NCBI GenBank assembly: GCA_037447655.1
Contig: JBBHKE010001576.1
Span: forward strand, 1-62,000
Direction of reading: 5' to 3'
From: Zygnema cylindricum
Taxonomy: Eukaryota > Streptophyta > Zygnematophyceae > Zygnematales > Zygnemataceae
Length of the DNA: 62,000 nucleotides
Shown here: positions 9,870-22,867 of the stretch, one piece after another
Numbering within the stretch: the stretch's first letter is position 1
Layout of the letters: each line of letters opens with the position of its first letter
Notes under the pieces: generated by a model
Told to the model about the DNA's origin: nothing
The model's database searches: none
Seen by the model: only the letters and a program-made list of their open reading frames with translations
Made by a program: the position numbers and the translations under genes

Positions 9870-12800
9870 TAAAACGTTTACACGTGGAAAGGTGAAGTAG
9901 AAGCCATGCGTCTTCAGACAGGCGGAAATCAGATACGACAAAAACCACAAAAAATGTTTGTAGAAGAATGTGTCGTGTCGCCTCCACCACCATTCATCGT
10001 CAACCGGAATTTGTTGCGCCTGCTGTCTTCAAAGTTCTGATATGGTTCCGATATATAAAGTTCCGATATATTTTGCAGGTGAAAGGATTCCAAGGCGTGA
10101 AAGACGTATGCACAAAAGGCGGCCGCTTTGATTCACGTCAGAGGCGGACGCAGCAAGGTTTCAAAGTAAAAACGTTAAATCGGAGCCATGGATTCAAAAG
10201 GACAGCTGGTACATCGATGAAACATGAACGTTCCAATGGTACATCTGTGTACGTCTGTACATCCATTTATTTTCGACAGATATATAAAACCGTTGAAACA
10301 ACGACAAAGCGGCTGGTTGTACGGATACTAGTTTAGATATTTCGCTTTTGGAATCTTTGACGACGCTTGCCGTCAGAACAGAAATCTACGTGCATCCAAT
10401 CGAAGGAAAGCACGTCTACGATTGACTCCTTGCTGACACGACCTGATGGAGAAGTGAACCAAATTTTACTGGCAGTAAACGTTTCCGTACGATTACTGTC
10501 GGCGCCTGATGGAGAAGCGGCCTAAGCCGTAAATTTCGCCCCTCGCCGCTACAGTAGTTCGTTGCACTTTACAGTTTTTTAGGCCTTTGAATATTTTAAA
10601 AATTTGAAATTGGAAAGTTAAATAAGGTACGAGTTTTATAAATTCCGAAATCGATTGATGCGCATTGTACTCAGTAATCGATAGTTTAATCCGTGCGCGT
10701 TATGCGCATAGGACAGGAAGCGTCTTCGGATTACTCGCCGTACAAGCCGTGGATGCTGAATCGGAACCGTCCGATTGGCGGTATCCGGTTTGAGGGATGC
10801 TCCGTACGAAGCCATGGAAACATAAAGCTATTTTGGTCGGTGGTCCGTCGGGACGTAAAAGTTTTTAACTTTTATAAGTTTTTTTTTATTCCGTGAGTAC
10901 TCGTGACAACGGCATCCGGATTGCAATATGCGCCGACGTAACCGTAACTTAGGGCAGTATCCATGTGAGGTGCTTCTGTTCTTTACTGGGTGCCGTACGT
11001 TTTTGTACCATTTTGTGCCATTTTTGTAATTTAGACACGTTTTTAGTGTAGATCTATAAAGATTCTCAAAGCTTTCATGCGTAAACATCGACGGTCCGAT
11101 TTTTTATCATCCGCGAGGCACCCGCTCTGTCCAGCCAGTTCATGATTAGATTATCGAGGACACGATGATATAGTACGCAATTAAATATCTTACATTTAAG
11201 TACGGTCGTAGAAATCTCTAATTTTAGCCGCTCGTACAAATCTTACGTTCAGATTCTACTCTTGAAGTTTCACGATTGTCAGAATTTGAGCACACGCCTA
11301 TGTGGTACAAACCACCCAGAATAAAGCAGGTAGGCGAGAGGTACACCGCGCATCGTTAACAACATTAAGGGCTTAGGGGATGTGCCCATGAATTGAAGTA
11401 TCGAGTTTTTTTCTGTCGTTTTCTTCCAAAATTCAGTCCCCACTGAGTAAATCTTTTGCCTACGAAAAAATTGCATTTACCACATTACAATGAAAGTCAA
11501 CTCACTACTTTAAATGTACTCCATGTTTGTCGTCTCATGTACTCATTTTGCCGTTTTCCTCTAATCTACCTCAGGCACGAGAATAAGGCTCATCAAAAAC
11601 CTTAATGAAAATCACCTCGCGAGGTGATTTTAGTTAAAGTATCACTCGAACAACGAATGAAAAACGTTCCACACACGCATCACACGTGGGAAAATTTTAC
11701 CAAGAGGGAGAGTACTAGCTATTTTTTCCTTGCCTGTTACGCACATGTATGGAAATAATTTGGAGGGGTCTCAAACCTCCACTTCCACTCATGGGTCCTC
11801 GGAATAAGTTAACGCCGCCGTCGCCTTTCCCTCTCCCTCTCACACTATCAATTTCATATGACACTTTTTTTAATGAAACACAACAATATTGGTATGAAAT
11901 GAAAGAGCTTTGTAACATAATTATTTTTAATAACTTTGTGAAAATTATGATGGCAAGTTGAGTGAGAAAAGTCGAAAAAACAAAATAGGGAAGCCATGGC
12001 GCAAAGTTCTTGAATCAGTGACGTCGACAGTGTCATAAATGAGGATGACGCCACAATAACACAAATCATTAAACATCTACAATGTCAACGAAAAATCAAT
12101 GGCTACAATAGCCGTTATTTTTGTAGGAGTCACTAATTTTTACACGTTTTGTAGTCGTCTTCAATCGTCGCAAATTGTACCCACATCTATTGCCGTCACA
12201 ATTCACATTTCCGATTTCTTTTCGCACATTCGAACACTCTATAAAGTAGTATGGAGAATCTTCACAAAATTTCGAAGTACTTCAAAGTACCGGTTACATA
12301 TGCACATACCCTTACCATTTTTAATAATGAATTATGATAAATAATAATATTAATTTAGGGCAAATAAGCGTGGTAAATTTCAATCCACGCTTAATTAGTG
12401 TTGTTAACATTTTTTTCAGATTCTTGGCTAAAAAAATTATATACCGAATTACTGTTATTAACTCTAATGCCAATAGGCGGTGTAGTTTACGCATACTACC
12501 AGATGGAATATTCAACGAAATATTAATGTAAATATACATGTCGAATAGTTGTTAACGACTAATAGAGGCATTAACGTGCATAGTTTGTCTAGTAGTACGG
12601 ATTATACGTATGAAAAAAAATTATAGTGTAATGGTAACTATACAAACTCTATCTACGGGTGTTCCAATGTTTTAAGTGGCGACATTTGTATACGCTAAGT
12701 AATTTGTGTTTTGCATTTTACTTTACGTTTTATTTATCTTCTTTGCATTTTTTTTTCGAAGGCGTTTGGTTTTTTTGTGGCATTTTCAAAATCATGTTTA

Positions 12801-13290
12801 TTTGATTAACCAATTTGGTCTTTCCCTCTGTTGCTCATTTTTTTTCTCTGTCTCTTCGTTGTCTGTTTACTCTCAACCTATCGCCAAATTACGCACAAAG
12901 CGGATATAATTTTTTATATTTTTCAAAGCTTTCTTTTATAATTATAAGGGTACGACCCTATGTATTTGTAACTTAGCGAACTTACTTTGTGTTGTAGTGA
13001 ATATTTTTCGTACACCCCTGTGGGAAGTGTCTCAATGCGTAACAACGAAATTGTTGCTTTAAGTTGTGACGATTGTATACGCAAACAATACCCGTGACAA
13101 CTGTGACGTTTACAAACTGTTTTGACGCACCTTAATTTTCTAAGCTTTTTGCTACATCGCAAGGCACATCGTATTTGTTGAAACGTTTTGATACGCCGCA
13201 TGTTTTTGCGTGACACGTGAGACGTACAACCTTCCAACCAAAAAGGTTATTGGCTAAACAATATACTTTTGTATTAGCCTTTAAGCGTGT
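9870..13290. other. Gene-poor interval
   Basis: No supported gene. The interval is AT-rich with many GTAC-containing motifs and short uninformative open frames. The only sharply defined feature is the perfect palindrome at 11608-11631. It probably consists of old DNA-transposon debris, but this is not shown. Confidence 0.4.
11608..11631. repeat. Perfect 24-bp palindrome
   Basis: AAAATCACCTCG followed immediately by its exact complement, with no spacer. It could form a cruciform or be the remnant of an inverted-repeat element. No flanking coding sequence explains it. Confidence 0.9.
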
Positions 13291-13291
13291 A

Positions 13292-13508
13292 CACCGCGTA
13301 TCGCTATTACGGATAATATTTGTTTCTGCCGCTCAAAACATATTTTCTCCGTACATAGTTGTCTCATTCTCAATTTGAGACCTCCAAACGAGAGTTAAGA
13401 ATCTTATATTTCAATCGCAACCGTTAGATCCACAACCCGACAGGTGTGTACGGAGAAAAGATGTTTTACATGGCAAAAAAACATTAACACTAGTAGCGAT
13501 TCACGGTG
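13292..13508. mobile_element. Stowaway-like MITE (TA-flanked), copy a
   Basis: The ends are inverted: CACCGCGTATCGCTATTA on the left and TAGTAGCGATTCACGGTG on the right, flanked by TA on both sides. Length is 217 bp with no coding sequence. Related elements lie at 25066, 28659 and 33037. TA target duplications and small size are typical of Tc1/mariner-derived MITEs. Confidence 0.7.
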
Positions 13509-13511
13509 TAG

Positions 13512-15099
13512 TCTTCATGTCTACACAGGATGCTTTTGCGTTTGGCTCTTCTATCCAGTTACCATGAATAAACGTAAAATTATGCAAGACAAAAAACATT
13601 TGTTTTTGGCGTGATTGTTGTATTCACCCAATCGTGACTTGGTCTGTTGCCTTGGATATTTTATCGCGGTCCCTATCAGTAAAATTAGAACCACCTTGTC
13701 ATATATTTTGAAATGATGAAGTTTAAAAGCGTGATGGGTCGTAAGTTGAGAGATGTAATGAATGCGTGTCAGATTGGCACTTTCACCAATTTTTCATTTT
13801 TTCGTGAAACGACATTAAAGCTTTAACCCCAACAGAAACAAAATTCCAAAATTCAAGCAGGGGAAAAAACAACCATGTGTTTTTTTTGCATATCTGAAAC
13901 CGTCGAGAACATCTCAAAATGTTTGGCACTTTAGTTATTTTTCTTTTTGTGGACCGCTGTTACTTTATTTCAAAACGAATCGTCATATGTTTTAAAATAG
14001 AGTTTGAAGATGAGGTGGTTGTGTGACGACAATATGTGGTACATTTTAAGTTCGAATATGACCCGAATTATACCATAGATTTTTGCAATATCTTCGTACA
14101 GTTGTAACTTTACCAATAGGAAACTAAGTGTTTGAGAGAAACGACAAATAAGAAACCCTTACTCTACCACATGGGGCCATTTCGTGATTTTCGTGTGATT
14201 CATCCGGACAACAAAGAGTGAGGGATGCGGCGGCGGTGGAGAGTTTTGCGAATGAAATCAGCGGCCGAAACCCTTACAAGCTTCCATTCTTCTATGATGG
14301 GCAACAGACAAAGAAAAAAAAATGTACTTTCCCGCGTGGGATAAGGTTGATACGTGCTAAACGTGTAAACTACCGTGTTTTATTGTTGGTTTTGATTTTG
14401 TGCAAGGCGATGCTGTACCTTTACGAATTTCAACTTGTGCCTACTTAGCGTGTGGTGAAGTTTTACTTTTATTTTGTTTTTCTAACAATAGAGTTTCGAT
14501 TTTGAAGCTAGAATATCAACTGTTATTGGTGTGTATAACATTATTTTGGTCGCGACCCTTTTGTAGAGTTGCGTGTCAAAAGCCTCTTGTTGAAATTCAA
14601 TATGTATTTTTTATTGAAAAGTAAGCTTTAGTAAGTCTTAGAAATTAAAGTCTAGGATTGAGAATATTTTGGACCACAAAATCCTCATTATTGACTATAT
14701 TTAGCGTGAATTTTTAATATATATTGAAGTAGTTATCTTTGAGTAAATTAGTGTGTACAGCCGCCTATGAATGTAGACGTGATAAATATCTCACGGATAT
14801 TTCGGGAGTAGATATTACTACTAGACATTTCTCGTCCAAGTACTTAGATTTTTGTCAGTAGATTTTTATGCGAACCCTGTACATACGTTTTAGATGTTTT
14901 TTAGATCTTTTGAGTATTTCGTTCAATTAAGAACAATCAGGTTGACAAACAATGTACATTCTACACAGAGTTAAGAGAATGCGAGCACTAAGTGCACTTT
15001 AAATTGTGTTATGTTCTATTGTCCTTGATTTGGCTGTGGTATATGTTTGTCTGGTTGAAAGACCTCTTTCATTTGGAGTTACATATCTTACACATTAGA
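13512..15099. other. Intergenic, no gene seen
   Basis: AT-rich sequence with short open frames (for example at 14218-14448) that show no motif. It ends at the TCTAG target site of the Ty3-type element. Confidence 0.4.
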
Positions 15100-15104
15100 T
15101 CTAG

Positions 15105-16072
15105 TGTAACAGTAATAGCGAGTCGAACTTGTTCGTAAAAGGGTATTTAGGTGTTATGATTATAGAGTACTAAATTTGGTAGACGTCCGCGAAAGAATCA
15201 CGCGATTTGGAGTTATATATCAAAAGTTATAGCGATTGGTGTATTTAGGCGACAGCGCGGGGTCTAAATAACAAGCGGGTATCATCGAAACGGGTTAAGG
15301 GTCAAATTAGTACCGAAATTTCGCGTGCACCTTTCATAAAGTTCTAATGAAACGTTTAGTATGCATGGTGGTTCGTTTCGTACAATTTTTAGTACGAAAC
15401 GTCACTTTCACTTAAGGGAATTTAGTAGGAAGTTTCGCGTGCGAAATTTGTGACAAACTATCGTGCGAAGTCGCGTTTCGTTTGGCGCGCACTTTTGCAC
15501 GTAAATGTTACGAAGTGAAACGTAACGTTTGATTGGTTAGTAAAGTGCTAAGTAGTTAGTAAGAGATTTCGCACGTTTTTGCATTGGTCGTCTGAGTCCC
15601 GGCTGATCAATGATTGACCCAGGTAAAAGCCTGTTCAGACGGAGCGTTGACCCTGGCCTGGCTAGTCTAGGGCGATGATGGATAAATAGTGAAGTGTAAG
15701 AGGAGAGTAAACATTTTTTCCTTTGGAAAAGTTTGTGGAAATTCTGACTGATATTGGTTATGGGCGATTAAAACCAAATTAGAGCATTGGCATTTTGGCA
15801 TTGAAATCTCTTACAAACTAAGTAGTGTTTTAGTAGTTAAGAGATAGAATTATTAAGAGTGGAGAGTAGAGGAAAACACTTTAATAGGAAAGGTTGAGCC
15901 ACGAGGGCAAGAGACCAAGCTAATGTTATGTGGACATAAGCTTCTTCTAATTTAAAGTTTATCCTTATGTGAGTGCTTTCCAATGTAGATGTGTATTTTC
16001 CAATGTGTGGAATGTGTGGTTGAAATTGATTGAAGTAATGGGATTTTCTGAGAGGTTAGAAATCCTATTACA
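15105..16072 (+). repeat. 5' LTR of the Ty3-type element
   Basis: Begins TGTAACAGTAATAG and ends CCTATTACA. It aligns over its full length with 21923-22867, with substitutions and a few indels, including a 3-nt difference right at the start. It lies between the TCTAG target copy and the primer binding site. Confidence 0.92.
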
Positions 16073-16074
16073 TA

Positions 16075-16086
16075 TGGTATCAAAGC
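16075..16086 (+). promoter_or_regulatory. Primer binding site (initiator tRNA-Met type)
   Basis: TGGTATCAAAGC, two nucleotides after the 5' LTR, differs at one position from TGGTATCAGAGC, the sequence complementary to the 3' end of plant initiator tRNA-Met and commonly used by plant LTR elements. Confidence 0.8.
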
Positions 16087-16878
16087 TTGGATAGAAACCA
16101 AGGAGAAGTTTGCTCACTCGAATATCGACTGCCGTGACCGGTGAGGGTGCTTTAACCAATGTCGGTAGAACCACAATGTGAAGTGGTAAGGGATTGGATG
16201 GAAACTGAGTGATCACACTGCCAGCGGCCGCTGGTTAGATGTGGGGCGTGCTCAGGTCCTAAAGACTAAGGCGGGGTGGGCAGTGTAGCCACCACTAAAA
16301 CTCACTCCAATTACCTAGAGGCAAAACAAACTTGCCTTCTCCTAGCAACGATTGATGTGTAGAGGGAGGGCTTGAAAACATGAAGGGTGAGGATGTGAGG
16401 ATTAGAGAACAAAATTTTTTGATATAGTGAAAACAGGGAAATTTGCTAATGGTGGAGAAGGAAAGTGAAACACTTTACTTCTTCAAGAGCAAAGGAGTCC
16501 AAAAACGAATTAAAACTTTACAAACCCTAAATTGTTACCATTGAGAGCTTTTAAATTTTGCTGTTGCAAAATTTATTGATGAACCTTACCTTTAAGAGCT
16601 TTCAATTTTGCTATTGCAAAATTTGTGGGGAAATTCTTACCTTTTTGCATCAATGTTTGGGATATTGAAGAATTAAATTTGCACTAACTTACTTTCAATG
16701 TTTTATTGATTTCTCAGATTTTGATCTTTTTTCAAAGGATTTGTGAAGAGAAGAAGTCTTAGATTGGAGCAATCAGAGGACTTCAAACGTGAAACAAATT
16801 TCTTTGGGAAATTATATTATATCTTCTTTTACTCGATTTTATTTTTGTGATAATAGCAAATTTTGCATGGAAACGTGA

Positions 16879-18172
16879 AATGGAAAATGCCTTGAATGTT
16901 TTGAAAAAACGTACAGTGAAATTGGTAAAATGATTTAATAATCATGCTCCTGCTGTGGATGAAACAGTTTGTGAGTTGAAAAGTGAATTGAAGGATGTTA
17001 AGGAAAATGGAAATGTTTCAAATCAAAATTGGATGAGCTTATTAATTTAATTCACACCAGAAATGATGTTGATGACCAAAAGGGTGAAGGTAGTACGAGA
17101 AATGCCAGTTTTAGAGAAGATAATCACGATAGACCTAAGAAGATAAGGGATATGAAAGTGTCTATCAGTTAAGCACCACCATTTGATGGTAACAAGATTG
17201 ATGAGTTAGATGCTTAAATTTTTCATATGGAGTATTATTTGGAATTTATAAACTGTGATCCTGATGATTACACTTCTTTTGTTGTTAGCTGTCTGAAAGC
17301 TGATGCTCAAACTTGGTATTACACTCATAGGAGGTATAATTTGATTTCTTATAATGTTGATTGGGAAACTTTTAAGAACGCGATCAAATCGCGTTTCTTG
17401 TCGGTCACTTATAAATCCAAAAATGGAACAAAAGTGGCTGAATTGTAAGCAGACTAGACATGTGAAAGATTATATTGTGGAATTTGACTCATCTAGCATT
17501 CATGTCATAGGTTTGACTGATGAAATGGCTAGGTTGCATTTCTTGAACTATCTGAATCCTATACTGAAATCAGAACTGAAACATCAAAAATTTATTAATT
17601 TGAAGGAATAACAAGATAAGTCATTGGGATTAGAGGATCAGTTGGGGTATAATCGTGAAACTCCATCACTCAGGGAAAATTTCAATGAAGTATCAGAGTG
17701 GGGTGAGGAGGAATTTGAGGAAGAAGGTTTGAATGCACGTTTGGTTAATAGGCAAAATATCTTCAAGAGAAATCAGAGGGGTGGACAGAGTGTTAATGCA
17801 GGAAATAAATTTCAAAATAGAGGGGGCTACATTAAGAGTCTTAAACTGAACTTTAATGCTCAAAAACCTAATTTTACCATTCGCACATGCACTATTTGTC
17901 AGTTAAGAGGTTATAGGGGGTATATGAATGTGCACAACTGAAGAAAATTAACTGTTATAACTGTGGAGAGGAAAGACATTTCAGCAGAGAATGCACTAAA
18001 CCGAAAAAGAAAGTCATTATTTTTTAAATGCGGATGTCCAAATCATTACGCTAAGGACTGTACACATAAGGGATCTCTTAAAACAGTTGATGTCAATGAA
18101 GGTCTTCAAGAAGATATTGCATTATACTTAGCTGAGCAGGAAGCCCAAGAGGTGGGAAAAGGAAAGGACTAG
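16879..18172 (+). pseudogene. gag relic of the Ty3-type element
   Basis: A capsid-like region around 17175-17610 contains PPFDGN, then FINCDPDDYTSFVVSCL and WETFKNAIKSRF, typical of the retrotransposon gag fold. A CCHC zinc knuckle follows (FKCGCPNHYAKDC, about 18025-18063), with a second degenerate knuckle just upstream (CYNCGEERHFSREC read across a frame change). In-frame stops (for example TAA at 17214-17216) and frameshifts break the protein into at least four pieces. Confidence 0.8.
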
Positions 18173-18186
18173 TTGAAAGTCCTCAG

Positions 18187-18707
18187 TTGAGTCGATCACA
18201 TCCAAAGGTTAAGGAGTTAACTCTGGGGGGCAAGATAATGAATGGAAAGGCTAGGATAGCTGAATTTATTTTGATGTTAACTACACTCCATAGTTTGAAC
18301 AATCCTTCTGATGAAACTCTTAACAACAGACCTATGTTAGTACAGCTAAATAACGATGACACCAGACACAGTTACATCAGATTTGAGTCGTTAGTGGAAG
18401 GAAAACCATTGAGAGTTATGGTAGATATAGGTGCTACACATAATTTTATTTCACAAAAGTTTGTTGAGGAAAATAAATTCCTACAGTCATAAGGGAAAAG
18501 CCTTTTCATGTTCAAGTGGCAAATGGTAATAAGTCCACATTAGACTTACAAGCTAACACAATTGAAGTTGATATCCAATGTCATAAAATGAAAGTCGTGT
18601 GTGAAATAATGTATTTGGGAAGTGAGGAACTAATTCTGGGAAATCTTTGGTTTACTGAACATAATCCTCAAATTAATAGGGAAATTAACACTTACAATGA
18701 AATATGA
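18187..18707 (+). pseudogene. Retroviral-type aspartic protease relic
   Basis: The segment reads MVDIGATHNFISQKFV at about 18418-18465. The family active site is D-S/T-G-A; here the second residue is Ile (DIGA), which should inactivate the enzyme. The downstream LGSEELILGNLW is the usual second half of this domain, with ILGNLW for the common ILGMDWL-type motif. The two halves are separated by a stop near 18490. Confidence 0.8.
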
Positions 18708-18939
18708 AAATGGTTGGAAGGTTTTACAAGCATTATCATCTAAGAAATTGCATAGAAATCTTGTAAATAACATAAATGGATTGGGAGTAGAGGGTTTCAT
18801 TTATACTTAACAATTTAAAAAGCACTTAAAAGACAAAACAAATCATGCTTTCTTGTTATTAGTAACTGAGGCAGTTATTGATGAAGGGGGGGGGAGAAAA
18901 CACTAACATTGATGTCATCCCCAAATCAGACCCACCACT

Positions 18940-20177
18940 AAAACTTTCGAAAAACTAAAATATGATTTTGTAAATGACATTAATACATCTAATGTTGTGG
19001 TTAAAGATTTGATTTTTGAATTTCGAGATGTTTTTCCAAATGATTTACCCTCAGGAAGGCCACCTTCCTGAGATGTAGAACATGTTATTAACCTTGAGCC
19101 TGGATGTAATCCTCCAATCACATGAATTTATAAGCGCAATTTCTTTGAGCGAAGAAGTTAAAGAAGCAGATCAAGGAGCTTTTGGGGAAAGGACATATCC
19201 AACCCAACAAATCACCATACGGAGCACCAGTTCTCTTCGTCAAAAAGAAAGACGGAACTTTGAGAATGTGTGTTGACTATCGTAGTCTGAACAAGATTAC
19301 AGTAAATGATAAGTATCCGTTACCTTTAATTTATGATTTGATAGATCGTTTAAAAGGTGCTAGAGTATTTTCCTTGATTGGTATGCGTAGTGGCTTTAAT
19401 CATGTGCCAATTATAACTGAGGATGTTGATACAATTGCTTTCAGAACTAGGGTAGGTCATTTTGAATGGATAGTGATGCCATTTGGCTTAACGAATGCAC
19501 CGCCTACTTACCAAAGATTAATGAACTAAACCTTTTCTGATTACATAGATGATTTTGTTCAGGTGTTTATAGATGATATTATAATTTACAATGAATCTTA
19601 TAGCATCATGTAATTCATCTATGAAAAGTGTTGGAAAGGTTAAGGGAAAGAAAATTATATGGAAAATTGTCAAAATCAAGTTTTCTTAAAAGTTAACAAT
19701 TATTTTTGGGACACATAGTAAGTCGGGAAGTTGTTAAAACAGATCCATCCAAAATAACTACAATCCAAAATTGGAAGCATCCTACTAATGTCACGAAAGT
19801 TAGATCATTTTTGGGATTCGCCACTTATTACAGGAAATTTATCAGGAAACTTCTGTATGATCGCCGCACTTTTGACGGATTTACTACGGGAGAAGGAGAC
19901 ATTTGTGTGGGGAGCTGATCATGAGAGAGCATTCGAAGAACTAAAAGGGAAGTTGACCTCTACCCCTACACTGGTGTATCCTGATCCTGCTGAGAAATTT
20001 GAAGTTTTGATCACTAGAGATGCATCTGATAAAGGTCTAGGTGCAGTCATAAGTCAAAAAATTGGTAAACACTTTCATCCTATTGCTTTTGAGTCCAGAA
20101 AATTCAATGATGCTGAAAAGAACTATCCAGCTAAGAAAAAGGAATTACTTGCAATTGTTCATGCATTAGTGAAATAG
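18940..20177 (+). pseudogene. Reverse transcriptase and RNase H relic
   Basis: Family landmarks in order: [66 protein letters not shown] and VFIDDIIIYN (the DD is the catalytic pair; the family usually has Y/F-x-DD). Then comes the connection ([14 protein letters not shown]) and an RNase H start (ITRDASDKGLGAVI...ESRKFNDAEKNYP.KKKELLAIV). Stops replace Arg or Gln codons at several places (TGA near 19070, TAA near 19527), and frameshifts split the domain near 19630 and 19890. Order and motifs identify Ty3-type Pol. Confidence 0.9.
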
Positions 20178-20589
20178 CGTTGTTATTTGCATAATAAATA
20201 ATTTTCAATTCATTATGATAATAAGGCACTCTCTTATCTACAAATATTAAGTGATGTACTGAATATGATTGGAAGACAAGTTAGGTGTATGTAAAAATTG
20301 GCCTATTTCAAATTTAATGTCAAACATATTGCTGGAAAGACAAATGTAGTCGCAAATCCTTTAAGTAGATGTTTTGAAATAAGTGTGATAGTTAGGGATG
20401 AATTGTGTTTAGATGCTGTTAGAAATGGTTATGATAAAGATCCTTATTTTGCTGTGATTTGCAAAAATATTTCGGGAGGGAATTCTAACCCATAGAATGA
20501 GAGGCATGTCAAAAACTTGAGACTAGAGGACGGTTTATTGTATCTGCAAATAAGGGATAGATTATGCATTTATGAAGTATGAGACTTAA

Positions 20590-21300
20590 GAAAATAACTT
20601 TTACAAAAAGCTCATAAGCATTTAGGCCATCTAGGTCGAAATAAAACTTTAAGTTGAATGCAGAGTAGATTGTTTTGGCCCGGGATGGCAAAAGGGGTCT
20701 CAAAACACGTAGAAAGTTGTGTCCATTGCCAGCAGAGCAAACCTAGTAACGAAAAACCTAGGGGTCTCTTAAAACCGTTGGATATCCCTGAAAGATCATG
20801 GGAATCTTTCAGTATGGATGGATTTTGTTGTCAAGTTGCCTGCTACATCTACAAGAAATGATAGTATCATGGTCGTAGTTGATAGGCTCAGTAAAATGGC
20901 AATCTTTATCCCTTCCTAAACTACTCATTCAGTAGTAGATATTGCAAAGTTATATTTTGACAATGTGGTCAGACATCATGGAGTCCCAATGTCTATTGTC
21001 TGTGATAGGGATTATAAATTCACGTTTGCATTTTGGAAAGAATTACTACCAAATTTAGGCTCTGAAATCAAAATGAGTACCTCTTATCATCCTAACATAG
21101 ATGGACAGACATAAAAGATCAACCGTACATTGGAGGAAATGATTAGGACTGTTTGCAATGGGGTTCAAAACACATGGGAATCTAAACTGCCATTAATGGA
21201 ATTTGCATATAATTCATGTAAACATGTTAGTACACGATTCTCACCGTTTGAAATTGCATACAGATACTAGCCGAGAGAAGTATTAGACGTAATAACAGCG
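20590..21300 (+). pseudogene. Integrase relic
   Basis: The zinc-binding HHCC start is visible as HKHLGHLGRNKTL...FWPGM...VESCVHCQQSK. The catalytic core follows with [12 protein letters not shown] (first Asp), GVPMSIVCDRDYKF (second Asp) and a stretch ending LEEMIRTV. NTWESKLPLMEFAYNS matches the usual W...L...EFAYN motif. Stops at several positions (for example near 20655, 20920 and 21112) make it nonfunctional. Confidence 0.9.
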
Positions 21301-21435
21301 GTCACTCAAGAGAATAGGGGTTGTGGAACGGAATTTTGGGAAGACATTCAAACGGTTTGGAAAACAGTTCGGGGTGCATTAATAAAGCCACAAAGGAGGC
21401 AAGAATTAAATGCTGACCGCAAAAAGGGTGATTGG

Positions 21436-21813
21436 GTGTTACCCACATGTGACAAGGTTTGGCTTTCTACAACGCATTATAGGTGCAAGATCGAGGGACA
21501 ATCGGATCCTACTGGGAAATTTGCTCCTAAGTACATTGGACCATTTACTGTAATCGAGATGATATCGTCAGTTGTTGCCAAATTGGACTTTCCGCCTTCA
21601 ACAAAAATCCATCGAGTAATACACATCAGCTATTTGAAACTAGTGAATCTTCCACCAACTGAAGGAGAATTGGAATTGGATCCCTCAATAATTATAGAAC
21701 CCGAAGTCCACAAATGGGTAATATTTTGGGTTGGTCAACGGTTTGAAGTCGGCAATACTATATTTTGGCAAGAACACTATCTAGGAAGGCCAGAATATGA
21801 GTTGACTTTATAA
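21436..21813 (+). pseudogene. Integrase C-terminal tail, possible degenerate chromodomain
   Basis: Contains DKVWLST (family DKVWLST/LDL motif), KFAPKYIGPF and IHRVIHISYLK, the usual end of Ty3 integrase. After EPEVH it continues GQRFEV...QEHYLGRPEYELTL, which sits where chromoviruses carry a chromodomain (K.KG....E.TWEP). The resemblance is limited, so the chromovirus assignment is tentative. The reading frame is intact over 125 codons to the stop at 21813. Confidence 0.65.
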
Positions 21814-21907
21814 GATAAAAACTCTTAGTTTTTAAAAAGGCATTGGAGGGATAATAACATAGAAGTCCTGTCTTGAGAATGAAAGTTGTTTTAACTGTGG
21901 TCAGTTA

Positions 21908-21922
21908 AAAATAAAGAGGGGA
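21908..21922 (+). promoter_or_regulatory. Polypurine tract
   Basis: AAAATAAAGAGGGGA directly precedes the 3' LTR, the expected site for priming of plus-strand DNA synthesis. Confidence 0.75.
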
Positions 21923-22867
21923 TGAGGTAACAGTAATAGCATATCGAACTTGTTCGTAAAGGGGTATTTAGGTGTTATGATTATAGAGTACTAAATTTGG
22001 TAGACGTATGCGAAAGAATCACGCGATTTGGAGTTATATATCAAAAGTTATAGCGATTGGTGTATTTAGGCGACAGCGCAGGGTCTAAATAACAAGCGGG
22101 TATCATTGAAACGGGTTAAGGGTCAAATTAGTACTGAAATTTTGCGTGCACGTTTCATAAAGTTCTAATGAAATGTTTATTATGCAAGGTGGTTGTTTCG
22201 TACAATTTTTAGTACAAAACGTCACTTTCACTTAAGGGAATTTCGTAGGAAGTTTCGCGTGCGAAGTCGCGTTTCGTTTGACACGCACTTTTGCACGTAA
22301 ATGTTATGTAGTGAAACGTAGCGTTTGATTGGTTAAAAATGCTACGTAGTTAGTAAGAGATTTTACACGTTTTTGCATTGGTCAGTTTGAGGAGGCATTG
22401 CTGATCAATGATTAGCCCAGGTAAAACCTGTTCAACGGAGCGTTGACTCTGGCTTGGCTAGTCCAGGGCGATGATGGATAAATAGTGAAGTCTAAGAGGA
22501 GAGTAAACATCTCTTCCTTTGGAAAATTTGTGGAAATTTTGACTGATCTTGGTCCTGAGCGATTAATACCAAATTGGAGCATTGGCATTTTGGCATTGAA
22601 ATCTCTTACAAACTAAGTAGTTTTTTAGTAGTTAAGAGATAAAATTATTAAGAGTGGAGAGTAGAGGAAAACAATTTAATAAGAAGGGTTGAGCCACGAG
22701 GGCAAGAGACCAAGTTAATGTTATGTGGACAGAAGCTTCTTCTAATTTAAAGTTTATCCTTATATGAGTGCTTTCCAATGTAGATGTGTATTTTCCAATG
22801 TGTGGAATGTGTGGTTGAAATTGATTGAAGTAATGGGATTTTCTGAGAGGTAGGAGATCCTATCACA
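21923..22867 (+). repeat. 3' LTR of the Ty3-type element
   Basis: Begins TGAGGTAACAGTAATAG and ends CCTATCACA. It is collinear with the 5' LTR at 15105-16072, shorter by about 23 bp because of small deletions (for example around 22260-22290). Confidence 0.92.

Larger units (their letters stand above)
7660..9890. repeat. Three degenerate copies of a dispersed module
   Basis: Similar blocks start near 7690, 8150 and 9625. Each has a TTCCAT/CTCCAT start, then AAAAAT.GGGTTGTTTAC-like sequence, then several GTAC motifs, then CTCCAAA...GGT and a GACCGT(C/T)-containing segment. The spacing of roughly 200 nt is similar in each. The second and third copies continue into long hairpins (8345-8394 and 9817-9866). 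These may be terminal regions of a DNA transposon family, but no target duplication was found. Confidence 0.45.
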
